Assembly (NCBI RefSeq): GCF_014203155.1
Contig: NZ_JACHIK010000001.1
Coordinates: 310,001-374,000, forward strand
Direction: 5' to 3'
DNA length: 64,000 nt
Origin: Shinella fusca
GTDB taxonomy: Bacteria > Pseudomonadota > Alphaproteobacteria > Rhizobiales > Rhizobiaceae
Translations under genes and position numbers: made by a program
Notes under the pieces: model-generated
The model's input: the letters and a program-made list of their open reading frames with translations, nothing else
What the model was told of the DNA's origin: nothing
Databases searched by the model: none
Shown: one piece after another, positions 12,438-22,996 of the stretch
Numbering within the stretch: the stretch's first letter is position 1
Layout of the letters: every line of letters starts with the position of its first letter

Positions 12438-13769
12438 TCAGAAACTTTCCTTCAGCCACTGGCCCATGCGGGCGATGCGGCCGTTGCCACCCGTGAGCTG
12501 CGAGAGCATGCCGCCCTGCACAGCGTGTTCTTCCAGTTCCGCGACCTGCGGATAGATCATGAGGCCGACCGCCGTCGAAAACGCCGGTCCCTTGGCCGCC
12601 GTCGGCAGGCCGGAGACGCCGAGCGGACGGCCGATGCGCACATTGCGGGCAAGGATGCGGCGGGCCGCTTCCGGCAGGCCCGTGAGCTGGCTCGCGCCGC
12701 CCGTCAGCACGATCCGTTTCCCGACGATCGGCGAGAAGCCGGAGCGCTGGATACGGTCGCGGATGAGCTCCAGCGTCTCCTCGATGCGCGCACGCACGAT
12801 GCGCGAGATGAGCGAGCGCGGCACATGGGTCGGCTGGTCGCGGTCGTCCTCGCCGATGGGCGGGACGGTGATGATGTCGCGCTCGTCGCCGGCATTCGGC
12901 AGGGCCGAGCCGTGGACGACCTTGAGGCGTTCGGCATCCTCGATGCGGGTCGAAAGGCCGCGCGCAAGGTCCGTCGTGACGTGGTGGCCGCCGAGCGAGA
13001 CGGCGTCGGAATGCACCAGCTTGCCTTCGGCGAAGACGGAGATGGTCGTCGTGCCGCCGCCCATGTCGATGCAGGCGCAGCCGAGTTCGACTTCGTCGTC
13101 GACGAGGGCCGAAAGGCCGCTGGCATAGGGCGTCGCAACCATGCCTTCGACGGAAAGGTGCGCGCGGTTGATGCAGAGCTCCAGGTTCTTCAGCGAGGTG
13201 CGTTCTGCCGTCAGCACATGCATGTCGACGCCGAGCACGTCGCCGAACATGGAGAGCGGATCGCGGATGCCGCGCTCGCCGTCGAGCGAAAAGCCCGTCG
13301 GCAGCGAATGGAGGATGGCGCGGTCCTGGCGCAGCGACTGCTGGCCGGCGACGGCGAGCACCTTGCGAAGGTCGTTGGCGTCGACCTCCTGGCCGCCGAG
13401 GTCGATGGTCGCGGTGTAGACGTCGCTCTGCAGGCGCCCGGCCGAGACGTTGACGATCAGGCTTTCAATGGTGAGGCCCGCCATGCGCTCGGCCGCATCC
13501 ACGGCAAGGCGCACGACGCTTTCGGCCGCATCGAGGTCGGTGATCACGCCGTTCTTCACGCCGCGGGATTTCTGGTGGCCGATGCCGATGATCTCGACAT
13601 TGTGCGTGCGCCCCGGAAGGATCTCGCTCTCGGCGCGCGGCGTCAGCCGGCCGATCATGCAGACGACCTTGGTGGAGCCGATGTCGAGCACGGAAACGAC
13701 ATGGGCGCGCTTGGAGGAAAGCGGCTTCAGGCGCGGCAGGCCGAAATGGGAGGAACCGAAAATGCTCAT
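12438..13769 (-). CDS. ftsA: Cell division protein FtsA
   Basis: Actin-like ATPase that tethers FtsZ filaments to the inner membrane. The 443 residues show the phosphate-1 motif VLDIGSTKV (27-35), the second phosphate motif in CIDMGGGTTTIS and the adenosine motif VLTGGASQL. The C-terminus RMGQWLKESF is an amphipathic membrane-targeting helix. The start codon overlaps the ftsQ stop by four bases (ATGA), indicating translational coupling. Gene order ddlB-ftsQ-ftsA-ftsZ is standard. Confidence 0.97.
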   Translation of the reverse strand: MSIFGSSHFGLPRLKPLSSKRAHVVSVLDIGSTKVVCMIGRLTPRAESEILPGRTHNVEIIGIGHQKSRGVKNGVITDLDAAESVVRLAVDAAERMAGLTIESLIVNVSAGRLQSDVYTATIDLGGQEVDANDLRKVLAVAGQQSLRQDRAILHSLPTGFSLDGERGIRDPLSMFGDVLGVDMHVLTAERTSLKNLELCINRAHLSVEGMVATPYASGLSALVDDEVELGCACIDMGGGTTTISVFAEGKLVHSDAVSLGGHHVTTDLARGLSTRIEDAERLKVVHGSALPNAGDERDIITVPPIGEDDRDQPTHVPRSLISRIVRARIEETLELIRDRIQRSGFSPIVGKRIVLTGGASQLTGLPEAARRILARNVRIGRPLGVSGLPTAAKGPAFSTAVGLMIYPQVAELEEHAVQGGMLSQLTGGNGRIARMGQWLKESF

Positions 13770-14686
13770 GTGCGCTTCGCTGCCTTCTTCAGCTCCTTGG
13801 CCCTCTGCTCGACCGCCACGTTGCGGCGTTCCAGCGCCCCTTCCGTCAGGCGGATGGTCGTGCGGTCGTCGAGGCGCAGGTCCACGGCGGCGATATCGCG
13901 CTCCAGGAGCCCCTGCTCGCTTTCCAGCGTCGCCAGCTCGTCCATGGCGCGCGGCACGTTGTGCTCCGGCAGCTTCACGACGATGCCGTTGTGGAGCTGG
14001 AGGTCCCAGCGCCGCCCGGCGACCCGGATATAGGCCTTCACCCGCGACTTGATGTCCGGCCAGCTGTCGAACTCGGCGGCAAAGCCGGCGGCGGCCGTTT
14101 CCGCATCGCGGCCGACGAAGAGCGGCAGCGTGGAGAACTTGTTGTCGCGCAGCGGCGCGATCACGCTGCCGTTCTTCTCGATCAGGGAAAGGTCTTCGCC
14201 GTGCTGCCAGATCGCGAAGGCCTCGCGCTCCTTCAGCGCGATCTCGATCGTGCCGGGATAGACCTTGCGCACCGAGACGTCCTCGACCCAGGGCAGCTCG
14301 GCAAGCTTGCGGCGGGCCTCGTTGACGTCGAGGGCGACCAGCGAGGTCGTGCCGTCGAGGTCGAGGCGCTCGAGAATATCGATCTCCGACGTCTCGCGGT
14401 TGCCGGAAACCTTCACGTCCTCGATGGCAAAGCCCATCGCGGTCGTCGAGGCTTCGGCGAAATCCTGCGAATGGCCGCCGAGGGACATGCCGTAAAGACC
14501 CGTCGCGCCGAGGAACAGCGCGGTCGCGACGCTGCCGGTGTGGCGCGGGATATGGATGCGGCCGGCCGCAAGGCTGACGAGGAAGCGGACGATGCGGCGC
14601 AGCGGGCGCGGCAGCACGCGGCCGGCTTCCGCCTCGGCAAGCCCGGCGGGACGCACCCTCGTCTTTCTGACGCTCAACGCAAGCAC
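13766..14686 (-). CDS. ftsQ: Divisome protein FtsQ
   Basis: Bitopic inner-membrane protein that links cytoplasmic and periplasmic parts of the divisome through FtsB/FtsL. The 306 residues have a basic cytoplasmic N-terminus, one membrane segment at about 52-72, a POTRA domain starting at about [11 protein letters not shown] (95) and the beta domain with the family stretch around residues 150-290. It overlaps ddlB by 13 bases and ftsA by four, so the three are tightly coupled. Confidence 0.95.
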   Translation of the reverse strand: MLALSVRKTRVRPAGLAEAEAGRVLPRPLRRIVRFLVSLAAGRIHIPRHTGSVATALFLGATGLYGMSLGGHSQDFAEASTTAMGFAIEDVKVSGNRETSEIDILERLDLDGTTSLVALDVNEARRKLAELPWVEDVSVRKVYPGTIEIALKEREAFAIWQHGEDLSLIEKNGSVIAPLRDNKFSTLPLFVGRDAETAAAGFAAEFDSWPDIKSRVKAYIRVAGRRWDLQLHNGIVVKLPEHNVPRAMDELATLESEQGLLERDIAAVDLRLDDRTTIRLTEGALERRNVAVEQRAKELKKAAKRT

Positions 14687-15600
14687 GACGCGTCCTCCAC
14701 CATCCAGCTCAAGAATTCACCAAAGGAATGGCCGGCATGGACGGCCATTTCGGGCACCAGCGAGGTCGGGGTCATGCCGGGCTGGGTGTTGACCTCCAGC
14801 CAGATAAGCTCGCCATTCTCGGAGAAGCGGTCGTCGTAGCGGAAGTCGGAACGGCTGACGCCACGGCACCCGATCGCTTGATGCGCCTTGAGCGCGAGTG
14901 TTTGTACTTTTTGGTAAATATTCGGTGAAATCTGCGCCGGGATGACGTGTTTCGAGCCGCCCTTCACATATTTGGAATCGTAGTCGTAGAAGGCGTGCCC
15001 CTGCGGGATCACCTCGGTGACGCCGAGGGCGACGTCGCCCATGACGCCGCAGGTGAGTTCCCGGCCGTAGACGTAGCGCTCCACCATGACGGCATCGCCG
15101 TAGCGCCACTCCGAGGAGGTGATGATCTGCGGCGGATGCGACTGGTCTTCCTTGACCATGACGACGCCGAAGGACGAGCCCTCGCGCACCGGCTTGACCA
15201 CATAGGGCGGCTTCATCGGATGGGCCGAGGTGAAATCGAAGCGGTTCATCAGCCGCTGCTCGGCGATGGGAATGCCGGCGGCCCTGGCGACGATCTTCGC
15301 CTGCGCCTTGTCCATCGCAAGTGCGGACGCAAGCACGCCGGAATGGGTATAGGGGATTTCGAGATATTCGAGGATGCCCTGGATGGTGCCGTCCTCGCCG
15401 AAGGGACCGTGCAGCGCATTGAAGGCGACGTCGGGCTTCAGCTCGGCAAGGACGCTGGCGACGTCATGGCCGACATCGACCCGCGTGACCCTGTAGCCGA
15501 CGGCCTCCAGCGTGTCGGCGCAGGCGTTCCCCGAGGAAAGGCTCACCGGCCGTTCCGACGAAAAACCACCCATCAGCACCGCGACATGCTTTACGCTCAT
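14674..15600 (-). CDS. ddlB: D-alanine--D-alanine ligase
   Basis: ATP-grasp enzyme making the D-Ala-D-Ala dipeptide that MurF adds to the peptidoglycan precursor. The 308-residue protein starts with [17 protein letters not shown] and shows the ATP-grasp loop near residue 150 ([12 protein letters not shown]) and metal-binding [11 protein letters not shown] near the C-terminus. The ATG at 15600 has GAGGG seven bases upstream; upstream codons give a non-conserved extension. It is the first gene of the ddlB-ftsQ-ftsA-ftsZ transcript and has a CtrA-like site about 110 bases upstream. Confidence 0.97.
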   Translation of the reverse strand: MSVKHVAVLMGGFSSERPVSLSSGNACADTLEAVGYRVTRVDVGHDVASVLAELKPDVAFNALHGPFGEDGTIQGILEYLEIPYTHSGVLASALAMDKAQAKIVARAAGIPIAEQRLMNRFDFTSAHPMKPPYVVKPVREGSSFGVVMVKEDQSHPPQIITSSEWRYGDAVMVERYVYGRELTCGVMGDVALGVTEVIPQGHAFYDYDSKYVKGGSKHVIPAQISPNIYQKVQTLALKAHQAIGCRGVSRSDFRYDDRFSENGELIWLEVNTQPGMTPTSLVPEMAVHAGHSFGEFLSWMVEDASCLR

Positions 15601-15866
15601 AGAACCCTCGACTGAATTCCGCACTCTGTTCCCCGTCGCTTGCGCGGACCTGATCGGTTCCGGATCCGACTCGGCGAGCGAGGTGGGACCACTAGAGCCT
15701 GATTAAGGTTAATGAAGCGTTTACTTTCGTTAACCCGGCCCGGCGCGGAACGAATTTTCCGGGCGCCGAATCAAGGAACGCTTCGATTCTCCTTCTGGAA
15801 TCAGAGAGTTGAGCCTGACGCAAGGGGAAGCATCGCCAAAAGGCGCCTGTGCCGCGGCAAGACGCG
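15601..15866 (-). promoter_or_regulatory. Promoter region of ddlB-ftsQ-ftsA-ftsZ with a CtrA-like box
   Basis: No gene is seen between ddlB and the aquaporin terminator. At 15709-15723 TTAA and TTTA are separated by seven bases (TTAATGAAGCGTTTAC), one mismatch from the CtrA consensus TTAA-N7-TTAA. Further TTAA words lie at 15703 and 15730. CtrA controls ftsQA and ftsZ in Caulobacter, so regulation here is plausible but inferred. Confidence 0.5.
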
Positions 15867-15890
15867 AAAAGGCCCCGCCACGGCGGAGCC
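15867..15890 (-). terminator. Rho-independent terminator after the aquaporin gene
   Basis: On the minus strand GGCTCCGC pairs with GCGGGGCC around a CGTG loop, followed by TTTT. It lies just past the aquaporin stop (15918) and insulates the division genes downstream. Confidence 0.78.
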
Positions 15891-15917
15891 CCGTTCAAAC
15901 GCACGGATGAGCCCGGC

Positions 15918-16604
15918 TCAGCGCGCCTCGCCGACCGCCTTCCAGACGAGCGCGCCGATCACCGCGCCCGCCATCGGCGCCACCCAGAACAGCCAGAGCT
16001 GCGAGAGCGCGCCCGTCTCGGCGAAGAGCGCAAGGCCGGTCGAGCGCGCCGGGTTCAGCGAGGTGTTGGTGACCGGGATGGAGACGAGGTTGATCGCCGT
16101 CAGGCTGAGGCCGATGGAGATGGGCGCGAAGCCCGCGGGCGCACGGTCGTGGATCGAGCCGAGGATGATGAAGACGAAGAGGACCATCAGCACCACCTCG
16201 GCCACGAAGCCCGCCGTCAGCGAATAGCCGCCCGGCGAGAGCTCGCCATAGCCGTTCGCGCCGAAGCCGCCCGCCACGAAGCCGGCCCTGCCGGAGGCGA
16301 TGAGGTAGAGCATCGCCGCCGCCGCCGTCGCGCCCGCCACCTGCGCCAGCGCATAGGGCAGCACATGGCCGGCGGGGAATTTTCCCGCGACGGCCAGCCC
16401 CACGGAGACGGCAGGGTTCATGTGGCCGCCGGAGACGCCGCCGATCGCATAGATCATCGCCATCAGCGCGATGCCGGCGGAAAGGGAGATGCCGACGATG
16501 CCGATGCCGATCCCGGCGAAGGTCGCGGCCAGTATGCCGCTGCCGCTGCCGATGAAGATGAGCCAGAACGTGCCGATGAACTCGGCGGAGAGTTTCCTGA
16601 ACAT
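15918..16604 (-). CDS. aqpZ: Aquaporin (AqpZ-like) with altered selectivity filter
   Basis: Six-helix inner-membrane channel of the MIP family, 228 residues. Both NPA half-helices are intact (63-65 and 184-186), and the sequence aligns readily with E. coli AqpZ. Two of the four selectivity-filter residues that make AqpZ water-specific differ: F43 is A43, and H174 is N172; T181 and R187 are kept. The pore may therefore pass more than water. The ATG at 16604 has GGGGG upstream; a TTG at 16616 is less likely. It sits between murB and ddlB inside the dcw cluster, on the same strand, with its own terminator. Confidence 0.93.
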   Translation of the reverse strand: MFRKLSAEFIGTFWLIFIGSGSGILAATFAGIGIGIVGISLSAGIALMAMIYAIGGVSGGHMNPAVSVGLAVAGKFPAGHVLPYALAQVAGATAAAAMLYLIASGRAGFVAGGFGANGYGELSPGGYSLTAGFVAEVVLMVLFVFIILGSIHDRAPAGFAPISIGLSLTAINLVSIPVTNTSLNPARSTGLALFAETGALSQLWLFWVAPMAGAVIGALVWKAVGEAR

Positions 16605-16750
16605 GAATGCCCCCAACTGGAGCCCCGCACGGCAGGGCCCGGCCGCGCGGCTGGCGCGGCTCCAAACGGTTTTCGATGGACTTGCCTGTTGGGGGAGAGG
16701 GAGTGCGGGCGCCCTCCGGCGGCGCCGAACTCCCCAGCAAGGAGAGAGAA

Positions 16751-17725
16751 TCAGGCCGTTGCGCGGCCGAGGAATTCCTTTACCTCATAGCCCGGCATGA
16801 AATTGCCGAGACGCTTGATTTCCCATTGCAGCACGATGCCGGAATGCTCCAGCACGCGGCTGCGCACGGTTTCGCCGAGATATTCCAGCTCGTAGCCGGT
16901 CGCCTGCCCCGTGTTGATCATGAAGTTGCAGTGCATCGGCGACATCTGCGCGCCGCCGATCATCAGCCCGCGGCAGCCCGCCTCGTCGATGAGCTTCCAG
17001 GCCGAATGGCCTTCCGGGTTCTTGAAGGTCGAGCCGCCCGTCTTCTCGCGGATCGGCTGGACGGTCTCGCGGTGCTGGCGCACGGCGTCCATCTTGGCGC
17101 GGATCTCGTTCTTTTCACCCGCCTGCCCCTCGAAGACGGCATGGGTGAAGATGAGATCGGCGGGCGCTGCGGAATGGCGGTAGGTATAGCCCATGTCCGC
17201 ATTGGAAAGCACATGCCGCTCGCCCTTGCGGTCGACGGCGTGGACTTCCACCACGAGGTCCTTGGTCTCCCCGCCATTGGCGCCGGCATTCATGCGCAGC
17301 GCCCCACCGATGGAGCCGGGAATGCCGTAGTAGAACTCGAAGCCGGCAATGCCGTGGTCGAGCGCCATGGCGGCGATGTTCTTGTCCGGGCAGATCGCGC
17401 CCGCCTTGATGCGGCTCTCGCCGGCAAGCTCGACATCGCCGAAGCCCTTGGCCGAAAGGCGGATCACGACGCCCGGAATGCCGCCGTCGCGCACGAGGAG
17501 GTTCGAGCCGACGCCCGTCACCGTCAGCGGCACCTCTTCCGGCAGCAGCTTGAGGAAGGTCACGAGGTCGTCGACGTCGTGCGGGTGGAACATCAGCTCG
17601 GCAAGGCCGCCGGCGCGGAACCACGTCACGCGGTCCATCGGGGCATCCGGCGTCAGGCGTCCGCGGACCTCCTTGATGCCCTCGCCCAGCGACGCCAGAA
17701 GTTTTGCCCCGTCAACTGTCTTCAT
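16751..17725 (-). CDS. murB: UDP-N-acetylenolpyruvoylglucosamine reductase MurB
   Basis: FAD- and NADPH-dependent enzyme that makes UDP-MurNAc, the second committed step of peptidoglycan precursor synthesis. The 324-residue protein shows the FAD-binding stretch [10 protein letters not shown], the [15 protein letters not shown] motif (about 145-160) and the C-terminal [14 protein letters not shown] region with the catalytic Ser/Glu set. The start codon overlaps the murC stop by four bases. A 146-base gap to the aquaporin gene follows, without a clear terminator. Confidence 0.97.
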   Translation of the reverse strand: MKTVDGAKLLASLGEGIKEVRGRLTPDAPMDRVTWFRAGGLAELMFHPHDVDDLVTFLKLLPEEVPLTVTGVGSNLLVRDGGIPGVVIRLSAKGFGDVELAGESRIKAGAICPDKNIAAMALDHGIAGFEFYYGIPGSIGGALRMNAGANGGETKDLVVEVHAVDRKGERHVLSNADMGYTYRHSAAPADLIFTHAVFEGQAGEKNEIRAKMDAVRQHRETVQPIREKTGGSTFKNPEGHSAWKLIDEAGCRGLMIGGAQMSPMHCNFMINTGQATGYELEYLGETVRSRVLEHSGIVLQWEIKRLGNFMPGYEVKEFLGRATA

Positions 17726-19137
17726 GCCACCTCACCCGAAATGCCTGCCAGTTCCTTCGGCAGCGCCTGTGCCCAATAGGTGATGCTGCCAGCGCCCAAG
17801 AGAACCACGAAATCGCCGGGCTTTGCAATGCCGGCGACGGTAGAGGCCAACGCCTCCGGCCCGGAAAGGAAGCGTGCATCGCGGTGGCCGGCGGACTTGA
17901 TGCGGGAAACCAGCTCCTCCGCGCTGACGCCCTCGACGGGGTCCTCGCCCGCCGCGTAGATCGGCGCGATCATGATCGTGTCGGCATCGTTGAAGCAGCC
18001 GGCGAATTCCTCGAAGAGGCTCGCGACGCGGCTGTAGCGGTGCGGCTGGTGGACCGCGATGATCCGGCCGGAGCAGGCTTCGCGCGCCGCGCGCAGCACC
18101 GCCTTGATCTCGACCGGGTGGTGGCCGTAGTCGTCATAGACACTGACGCCGTTCCAGCTTCCGGTGAGCGTGAAGCGGCGCTTCACCCCGCCGAAGCTCG
18201 CAAGTCCCCTGGCGATTGCTTCCGGCGCGATGCCGAGGCGCTGGGCGACGGCGATGGCGGCCGTGGCGTTGGAGACGTTGTGGCGGCCGGGCATCGGCAG
18301 GCGCAGGTCCTTCAGCGAGATCACCTGGCCGGTGCGGCGGCGGCGAATCTCCACGTCGAAGACCGACGTCGCGCCGTCCATGCGGATGTTGGAGAAGCGC
18401 ACGTCGGCCTGCGGGTTCTCGCCGTAGGTGATGACCTTGCGGTCCTCGATGCGGCTGACCATGGCCTGCACTTCCGGATGGTCGAGGCACATGACGCCGA
18501 AGCCGTAGAAGGGCACGTTCTCGACGAACTGGCGGAAGGCCGCGCGCACGGCGTCGAAATTGCCGTAATGGTCGAGATGCTCGGGGTCGATATTGGTGAC
18601 GACGGCGATGTCGGCCGGCAGCTTCAGGAAGGTGCCGTCCGATTCGTCGGCCTCCACCACCATCCACTCGCCCTCGCCCATGCGGGCATTGGTGCCGTAG
18701 GCGTTGATGATGCCGCCGTTGATGACGGTCGGATCGAGCCCGCCGGCTTCCAGCAGCGTCGCGACCATCGAAGTCGTCGTCGTCTTGCCGTGCGTGCCGC
18801 CGATGGCGATGGCATTGCGGAAGCGCATCAGCTCGGCGAGCATTTCCGCGCGGCGCACGACCGGCAGCAGCTTTTCGCGCGCCGCGATCAGTTCCGGATT
18901 GTTCTTCCTGATGGCGGTGGAGACGACGACGACTTCCGCGTCGCCGAGATTTTCCGCCTTGTGGCCGACGAAGACCTCGATGCCCTTGTCGCGCAGGCGC
19001 TGCACGTTGGCGCTGTCCGCCTGGTCGGAGCCCTGCACGCGATGGCCGAGATTGTGCAGCACCTCGGCGATGCCGCTCATGCCGATGCCGCCGATGCCGA
19101 TGAAATGAACGAGCCCTATGCTCTGCGGCATCTTCAT
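17722..19137 (-). CDS. murC: UDP-N-acetylmuramate--L-alanine ligase MurC
   Basis: Adds L-Ala to UDP-MurNAc in the cytoplasm. The 471 residues contain the N-terminal Rossmann glycine motif GIGGIGMSG, the Mur-ligase P-loop [10 protein letters not shown] (about 118-127) and the ADE/DES metal region ([11 protein letters not shown]). It overlaps murG by four bases at its start and murB by four at its end, so murG-murC-murB form a translationally coupled block. An ATG two codons inside the chosen start is also possible. Confidence 0.97.
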   Translation of the reverse strand: MKMPQSIGLVHFIGIGGIGMSGIAEVLHNLGHRVQGSDQADSANVQRLRDKGIEVFVGHKAENLGDAEVVVVSTAIRKNNPELIAAREKLLPVVRRAEMLAELMRFRNAIAIGGTHGKTTTTSMVATLLEAGGLDPTVINGGIINAYGTNARMGEGEWMVVEADESDGTFLKLPADIAVVTNIDPEHLDHYGNFDAVRAAFRQFVENVPFYGFGVMCLDHPEVQAMVSRIEDRKVITYGENPQADVRFSNIRMDGATSVFDVEIRRRRTGQVISLKDLRLPMPGRHNVSNATAAIAVAQRLGIAPEAIARGLASFGGVKRRFTLTGSWNGVSVYDDYGHHPVEIKAVLRAAREACSGRIIAVHQPHRYSRVASLFEEFAGCFNDADTIMIAPIYAAGEDPVEGVSAEELVSRIKSAGHRDARFLSGPEALASTVAGIAKPGDFVVLLGAGSITYWAQALPKELAGISGEVA

Positions 19138-20255
19138 GGCCGTTCTCCCTTGAATTCTGCGATCGTCTTTCCGCCCGCAATAGCCTCAACCATCGAGGCG
19201 AGCAAGCGCGCGGCGTCCGGTTTGCCCGCCTTTCTGGCATTCGCGGCCATCGCCGCCATGCCCGAAGGATCGTGCATCGCCCTGGAGACGATGCCGGCAA
19301 GGCGCTCCGTCGAAAGCTCGGACTGCTGGATCACCTTCGCCCCGCCGCCAGCCGCGAGCGCTGCGGCATTGGCCGCCTGGTCATGGTCGAGCGCGTGCGG
19401 ATACGGCACGAGGATCGACGGCCGGCCGATCACCGAGACCTCGGAAACGGTCGAGGCGCCGGAGCGGCTGATGACGAGATGGGCATGGCCGATGCGCGCG
19501 GCCATGTCGGTGAAGAAGGGCGAGACCTCGGCGGGGATCGCAAGGTCGGCATAGCTGCGCACCACCTCGTTGCGGTCTTCCGGCCGCGCCTGCTGGGTGA
19601 TGACGAGCCGCGCCCGGTCTTCCGGCTCCAGCGCGGCGATGGCGGAGGGAATGGCCTTGGAGAAGAACTGCGCGCCCTGGCTGCCGCCGAAGACGACGAG
19701 GCGGAACGCCCCCTCCGCAGAGGCTTCGTAGGGAATGTTCGCGGCCTCCAGCACGGCGGGGCGCACGGGATTGCCCGTCGTCACGGTCTTGTCGGCGTAC
19801 TGGCCGCCCGTCTCGGGCAGGAAGCCGCCGGCGATCGCCTTCACGCGCGCGGCGAGCGCCTTGTTGGCGCGGCCCATGACGGCATTCTGCTCGTGGATCA
19901 TCGAGGGAATGCCCATGCCGGTGGCGGCCAGCAGCGGCGGCAGGGTCGGATAGCCGCCGAAGCCGACGACGACCTTCGGCTTCAGCCGCGCCAGCAGCCG
20001 GCGTGCCGCCCGCATGCCCCGCCAAAGCGTGAAGAGGGATTTGGCCACGCTGACCGGGTTCTTCGAGCCGATGGTCGCGGAGGGAACGACATGGATTTCG
20101 TCGGCGGGGAACTTGCCGGCAAAACGCTCGGCGCGGCTGTCGGTGACGAGATGCACCGCCCAGCCGCCGGCCTTCAGCTCATGCGCCAGCGCCTCCGCCG
20201 GAAAAAGATGGCCGCCGGTGCCCCCGGCGGCAAGAAGAACGATGCCCTTGTCCAT
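19134..20255 (-). CDS. murG: Lipid II synthase MurG
   Basis: GT-B glycosyltransferase that adds GlcNAc to lipid I on the inner face of the membrane, giving lipid II. The 373 residues have the N-terminal [12 protein letters not shown] loop (about 8-19), [12 protein letters not shown], the [10 protein letters not shown] motif and the UDP-GlcNAc region [10 protein letters not shown]. Length is normal. It starts nine bases after the ftsW stop, which couples lipid II synthesis to the septal polymerase. Confidence 0.97.
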   Translation of the reverse strand: MDKGIVLLAAGGTGGHLFPAEALAHELKAGGWAVHLVTDSRAERFAGKFPADEIHVVPSATIGSKNPVSVAKSLFTLWRGMRAARRLLARLKPKVVVGFGGYPTLPPLLAATGMGIPSMIHEQNAVMGRANKALAARVKAIAGGFLPETGGQYADKTVTTGNPVRPAVLEAANIPYEASAEGAFRLVVFGGSQGAQFFSKAIPSAIAALEPEDRARLVITQQARPEDRNEVVRSYADLAIPAEVSPFFTDMAARIGHAHLVISRSGASTVSEVSVIGRPSILVPYPHALDHDQAANAAALAAGGGAKVIQQSELSTERLAGIVSRAMHDPSGMAAMAANARKAGKPDAARLLASMVEAIAGGKTIAEFKGERP

Positions 20256-20264
20256 TTCAAACCC

Positions 20265-21419
20265 TTATTCGGCCGGCGCCACGATGCCGCTGCGGAAGAG
20301 GCTGCGCTCGGAGGCGCGCTTTTCCGGCCGGTGGCGGGTCAGCGCCAGGATGAAGCCGGCGGTCACGCAGATGGCGATCATCGAGGAGCCGCCATAGGAG
20401 ATGAGCGGCAGCGTCATGCCCTTGGCCGGCAGCAGTTCGAGGTTCACGCCGATATTGATCATCGACTGTATGCCGATCTGCAGGACGAGGCCCGCGACGG
20501 CGAAACGGGTGAAATCGTTGCGCTCCTTGAAGGCATGATTGAGGCCGCGCATCACCACGAAGGCGAAGATCGCCACGATGACCATGCAGAAGACGATGCC
20601 GAACTCCTCCGCCGCGACGGAGAAGATGAAGTCGGTATGGCTGTCGGGGATGATGCGCTTGATGATGCCCTCGCCCGGCCCCTGGCCGAACCAGTCGCCG
20701 CGGATCAGCGCCTCGCGGGCCGTGTCCATCTGGAACGTGTCGCCCTCGCCCGTCATGAACTTGTCGATACGCGCGGCGACGTGCGGCAGGAGCGTATAGG
20801 CCGTCAGCAGGCCGCCGGCACCCGCGCCGCCGAGCACGATGATCCACAGCCACGGCATGCCGGCCATGAAGAACATGCCGCCCCAGACGGCGGCGGTCAG
20901 GATCGTCTGGCCGAGGTCGGGCTGGGCGATGAGGAGCGCGGCGACGATGCCGAAGAGGATGATGGCGAAGAGGTTGCCGGGGATTTCCGGCTGGCGCGCA
21001 TGTTCGGCGAAGAGCCAGGCGCAGACGATGACGAAGGCCGGCTTCATGAATTCCGACGGCTGGACGGAGAAGCTGCCGATGGAGATCCAGCGCCGCGAGC
21101 CCTTGACCTCCACGCCGAAGAACAGCGCCAGCACCATGGCCCCGAGCGAGAGGATGAGCAGGATCATCGCCGCCCGCCGCACCTGACGGGGCGTAAGGAA
21201 GGAGATGCCGAGCATGACGGCGATGGCCGGCAGGAGGAAGAGCGCATGGCGCTTGACGAAGTGGAAGCTGTCGAGGCCGATACGCTCGGCAACCGCCGGG
21301 CTTGCCGCGAAGGACAGCATGAAGCCGACCCCCATCAGGAGGATGAAGGCCGCCAGGAAGAAGCGGTCTATCGTCCAGAACCAGTCCGCAAGTGCACCGC
21401 GTTCGGCTCGGCTAACCAT
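20265..21419 (-). CDS. ftsW: Septal peptidoglycan glycosyltransferase FtsW
   Basis: SEDS-family polymerase that works with FtsI at the division site. The 384-residue protein has about ten membrane segments, the conserved SRRWISIGSFSVQPSEFMK region after TM3, and the Asp-containing extracellular loop. The ATG at 21419 follows GAAGGGA; reading further upstream gives a hydrophilic, non-conserved 30-residue extension that falls partly in the adjacent repeat. A palindromic repeat separates it from murD. Confidence 0.96.
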   Translation of the reverse strand: MVSRAERGALADWFWTIDRFFLAAFILLMGVGFMLSFAASPAVAERIGLDSFHFVKRHALFLLPAIAVMLGISFLTPRQVRRAAMILLILSLGAMVLALFFGVEVKGSRRWISIGSFSVQPSEFMKPAFVIVCAWLFAEHARQPEIPGNLFAIILFGIVAALLIAQPDLGQTILTAAVWGGMFFMAGMPWLWIIVLGGAGAGGLLTAYTLLPHVAARIDKFMTGEGDTFQMDTAREALIRGDWFGQGPGEGIIKRIIPDSHTDFIFSVAAEEFGIVFCMVIVAIFAFVVMRGLNHAFKERNDFTRFAVAGLVLQIGIQSMINIGVNLELLPAKGMTLPLISYGGSSMIAICVTAGFILALTRHRPEKRASERSLFRSGIVAPAE

Positions 21420-21472
21420 GATCAAATCCCTTCGTTGAGCGGTATCGGGCTTTCGTGTCTCCTCCCCCTCCC

Positions 21473-21559
21473 TCCGTCGTCCTCGGGCTTGACCCGAGGA
21501 TCCATTCACGCCGCGGATGCCGCGTGGATCCTCGGGTCAAGCCCGAGGATGACGAAGGA
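21473..21559. repeat. Large inverted repeat between murD and ftsW
   Basis: Two arms of about 32 bases (21473-21504 and 21525-21559) both built round CTCGGGCTTGACCCGAGGAT and its inverse, each arm being itself a small hairpin. A related element lies at 57432-57515. This is a REP-like repeat frequent in alphaproteobacterial intergenic regions, here placed inside the dcw transcript. Confidence 0.85.
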
Positions 21560-21592
21560 GAGGCAGGGAGCGAAACGAACCCCGGCACCATC

Positions 21593-22990
21593 CTAAACCT
21601 CGATCAGCATGGTAACGCCCGGCAGCGCCGCGACATGCTTCACGAAGGCATCGCCTCTGACTTCGAAGTTCTTGTACTGGTCGAAGCTTGCGCAAGCCGG
21701 GGAAAGCAGCACGGCGATGCCGCCGCTTCCGTCTTTTTCCGCATCCGCCGCCGCATCGGCCACCGCGCGCTCCAGCGTGCCGGCGATCTCGAAGGGCACG
21801 GCCTCGCCCAAGGTCGCGGCGAAGGCCGGCGCCGCCTCGCCGATGAGATAGGCTTTCGCGATCTTCGGGAAGAAGCCGCCGAGCGACGCAATGCCGCCTT
21901 CCTTTGGAAGGCCGCCGGCGATCCAGTAGATGCGCTCGAAGCTCGAAAGGGCGGGCGCGGCCGCATCGGCGTTCGTCGCCTTGGAATCGTTGACGAAGAG
22001 CGTGCCGCCCCGCCGGCCGACCGGCTGCATGCGGTGCTTCAGCCCCGGGAAGGAGGCAAGCCCGGCGCGGATCTCGTCCTCACTGACGCCGACCGCAAGG
22101 CAGGCAGCGACGGCCGCCGCCGCGTTCTGCGCATTGTGGCTGCCGCGCAGCGTCTGGATGGCGGAAAGGTCCGCGATCTCGCGCGTCGTTCCGCCTTGCG
22201 CCAGAAGAAGGCGCGCGCCGTCGGCAAAGATACCGTCGGCCAGCACGTTGCGCTTCGAGATGCGCACGACCTTCGTGCCGGTCCGCTCCACGCGGTCGGC
22301 GATCCTCGTGCAGAAGGTGTCGTCGACGCCGACGATGGCGGTGTCGCTCGCCGCGACCAGCCGCTCCTTGACGTCGGCATAGTGCTGCATGGAGCCGTGC
22401 CGGTCGAGATGGTCGGGAGTGAGGTTGAGGAGGATGCCGGCGGAAGGGTTCAGCGTCGGCGCAAGGTCGATCTGGTAGGACGAGCACTCGACGACGTAGA
22501 AGCGGCCCGCCTTCGGCGGATCGAGCGTCAGCACGGCCGTGCCGATATTGCCGCCGAGCTGCGTGTCGCGCCCGCTCGCCTTCAGGATATGGGCGATCAG
22601 CGCCGTGGTAGTCGACTTGCCGTTGGTGCCGGTGATGGCGACGAAGGGGCAGTCCGGCGCGTGGGCGCGCCGCTCGCGCACGAAGAGCTCGACGTCGCCG
22701 ACGATCTCGACGCCCGCCGCGCGCGCAAGGTCCGCGCTCCAGTGGGGCTTGGGGTGGGTCAGCGGCACGCCGGGCGAGAGCACCAGCGCATCGAGCGCAC
22801 TCCAGTCCAGCGCCCGGAGGTCGCCGGTCTTCACGCCTGCGGCCGAGGCGTTTTCGACGCTTGCCGGATTGTCGTCCCAGGCGGTGACGTCCGCCCCGCC
22901 CGCGGCGAGCGCCAGCGCCGTCGCAAGGCCCGAGCCGCCGAGCCCGAAGAGCGCGACCGACTTCCCCTTGAAGGTGGTGACGGGGATCAT
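21593..22990 (-). CDS. murD: UDP-N-acetylmuramoylalanine--D-glutamate ligase MurD
   Basis: Adds D-Glu to UDP-MurNAc-L-Ala. The 465 residues show [13 protein letters not shown] near the N-terminus, the P-loop [11 protein letters not shown] (about 122-132) and the C-terminal [11 protein letters not shown] motif that holds the carbamylated-Lys/ligase region. It starts seven bases after mraY. The gap of 173 bases to ftsW holds a palindromic repeat that could affect mRNA processing. Confidence 0.97.
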   Translation of the reverse strand: MIPVTTFKGKSVALFGLGGSGLATALALAAGGADVTAWDDNPASVENASAAGVKTGDLRALDWSALDALVLSPGVPLTHPKPHWSADLARAAGVEIVGDVELFVRERRAHAPDCPFVAITGTNGKSTTTALIAHILKASGRDTQLGGNIGTAVLTLDPPKAGRFYVVECSSYQIDLAPTLNPSAGILLNLTPDHLDRHGSMQHYADVKERLVAASDTAIVGVDDTFCTRIADRVERTGTKVVRISKRNVLADGIFADGARLLLAQGGTTREIADLSAIQTLRGSHNAQNAAAAVAACLAVGVSEDEIRAGLASFPGLKHRMQPVGRRGGTLFVNDSKATNADAAAPALSSFERIYWIAGGLPKEGGIASLGGFFPKIAKAYLIGEAAPAFAATLGEAVPFEIAGTLERAVADAAADAEKDGSGGIAVLLSPACASFDQYKNFEVRGDAFVKHVAALPGVTMLIEV

Positions 22991-22996
22991 GGCGCC

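Noticed and set aside
10581-14033. A 1150-codon open frame on the + strand opposite ftsZ, ftsA and ftsQ
   Set aside because: It is antisense to three certain genes, is rich in Arg/Asp/Gly/Ala as expected from high-GC codon shadows, and has no domain.
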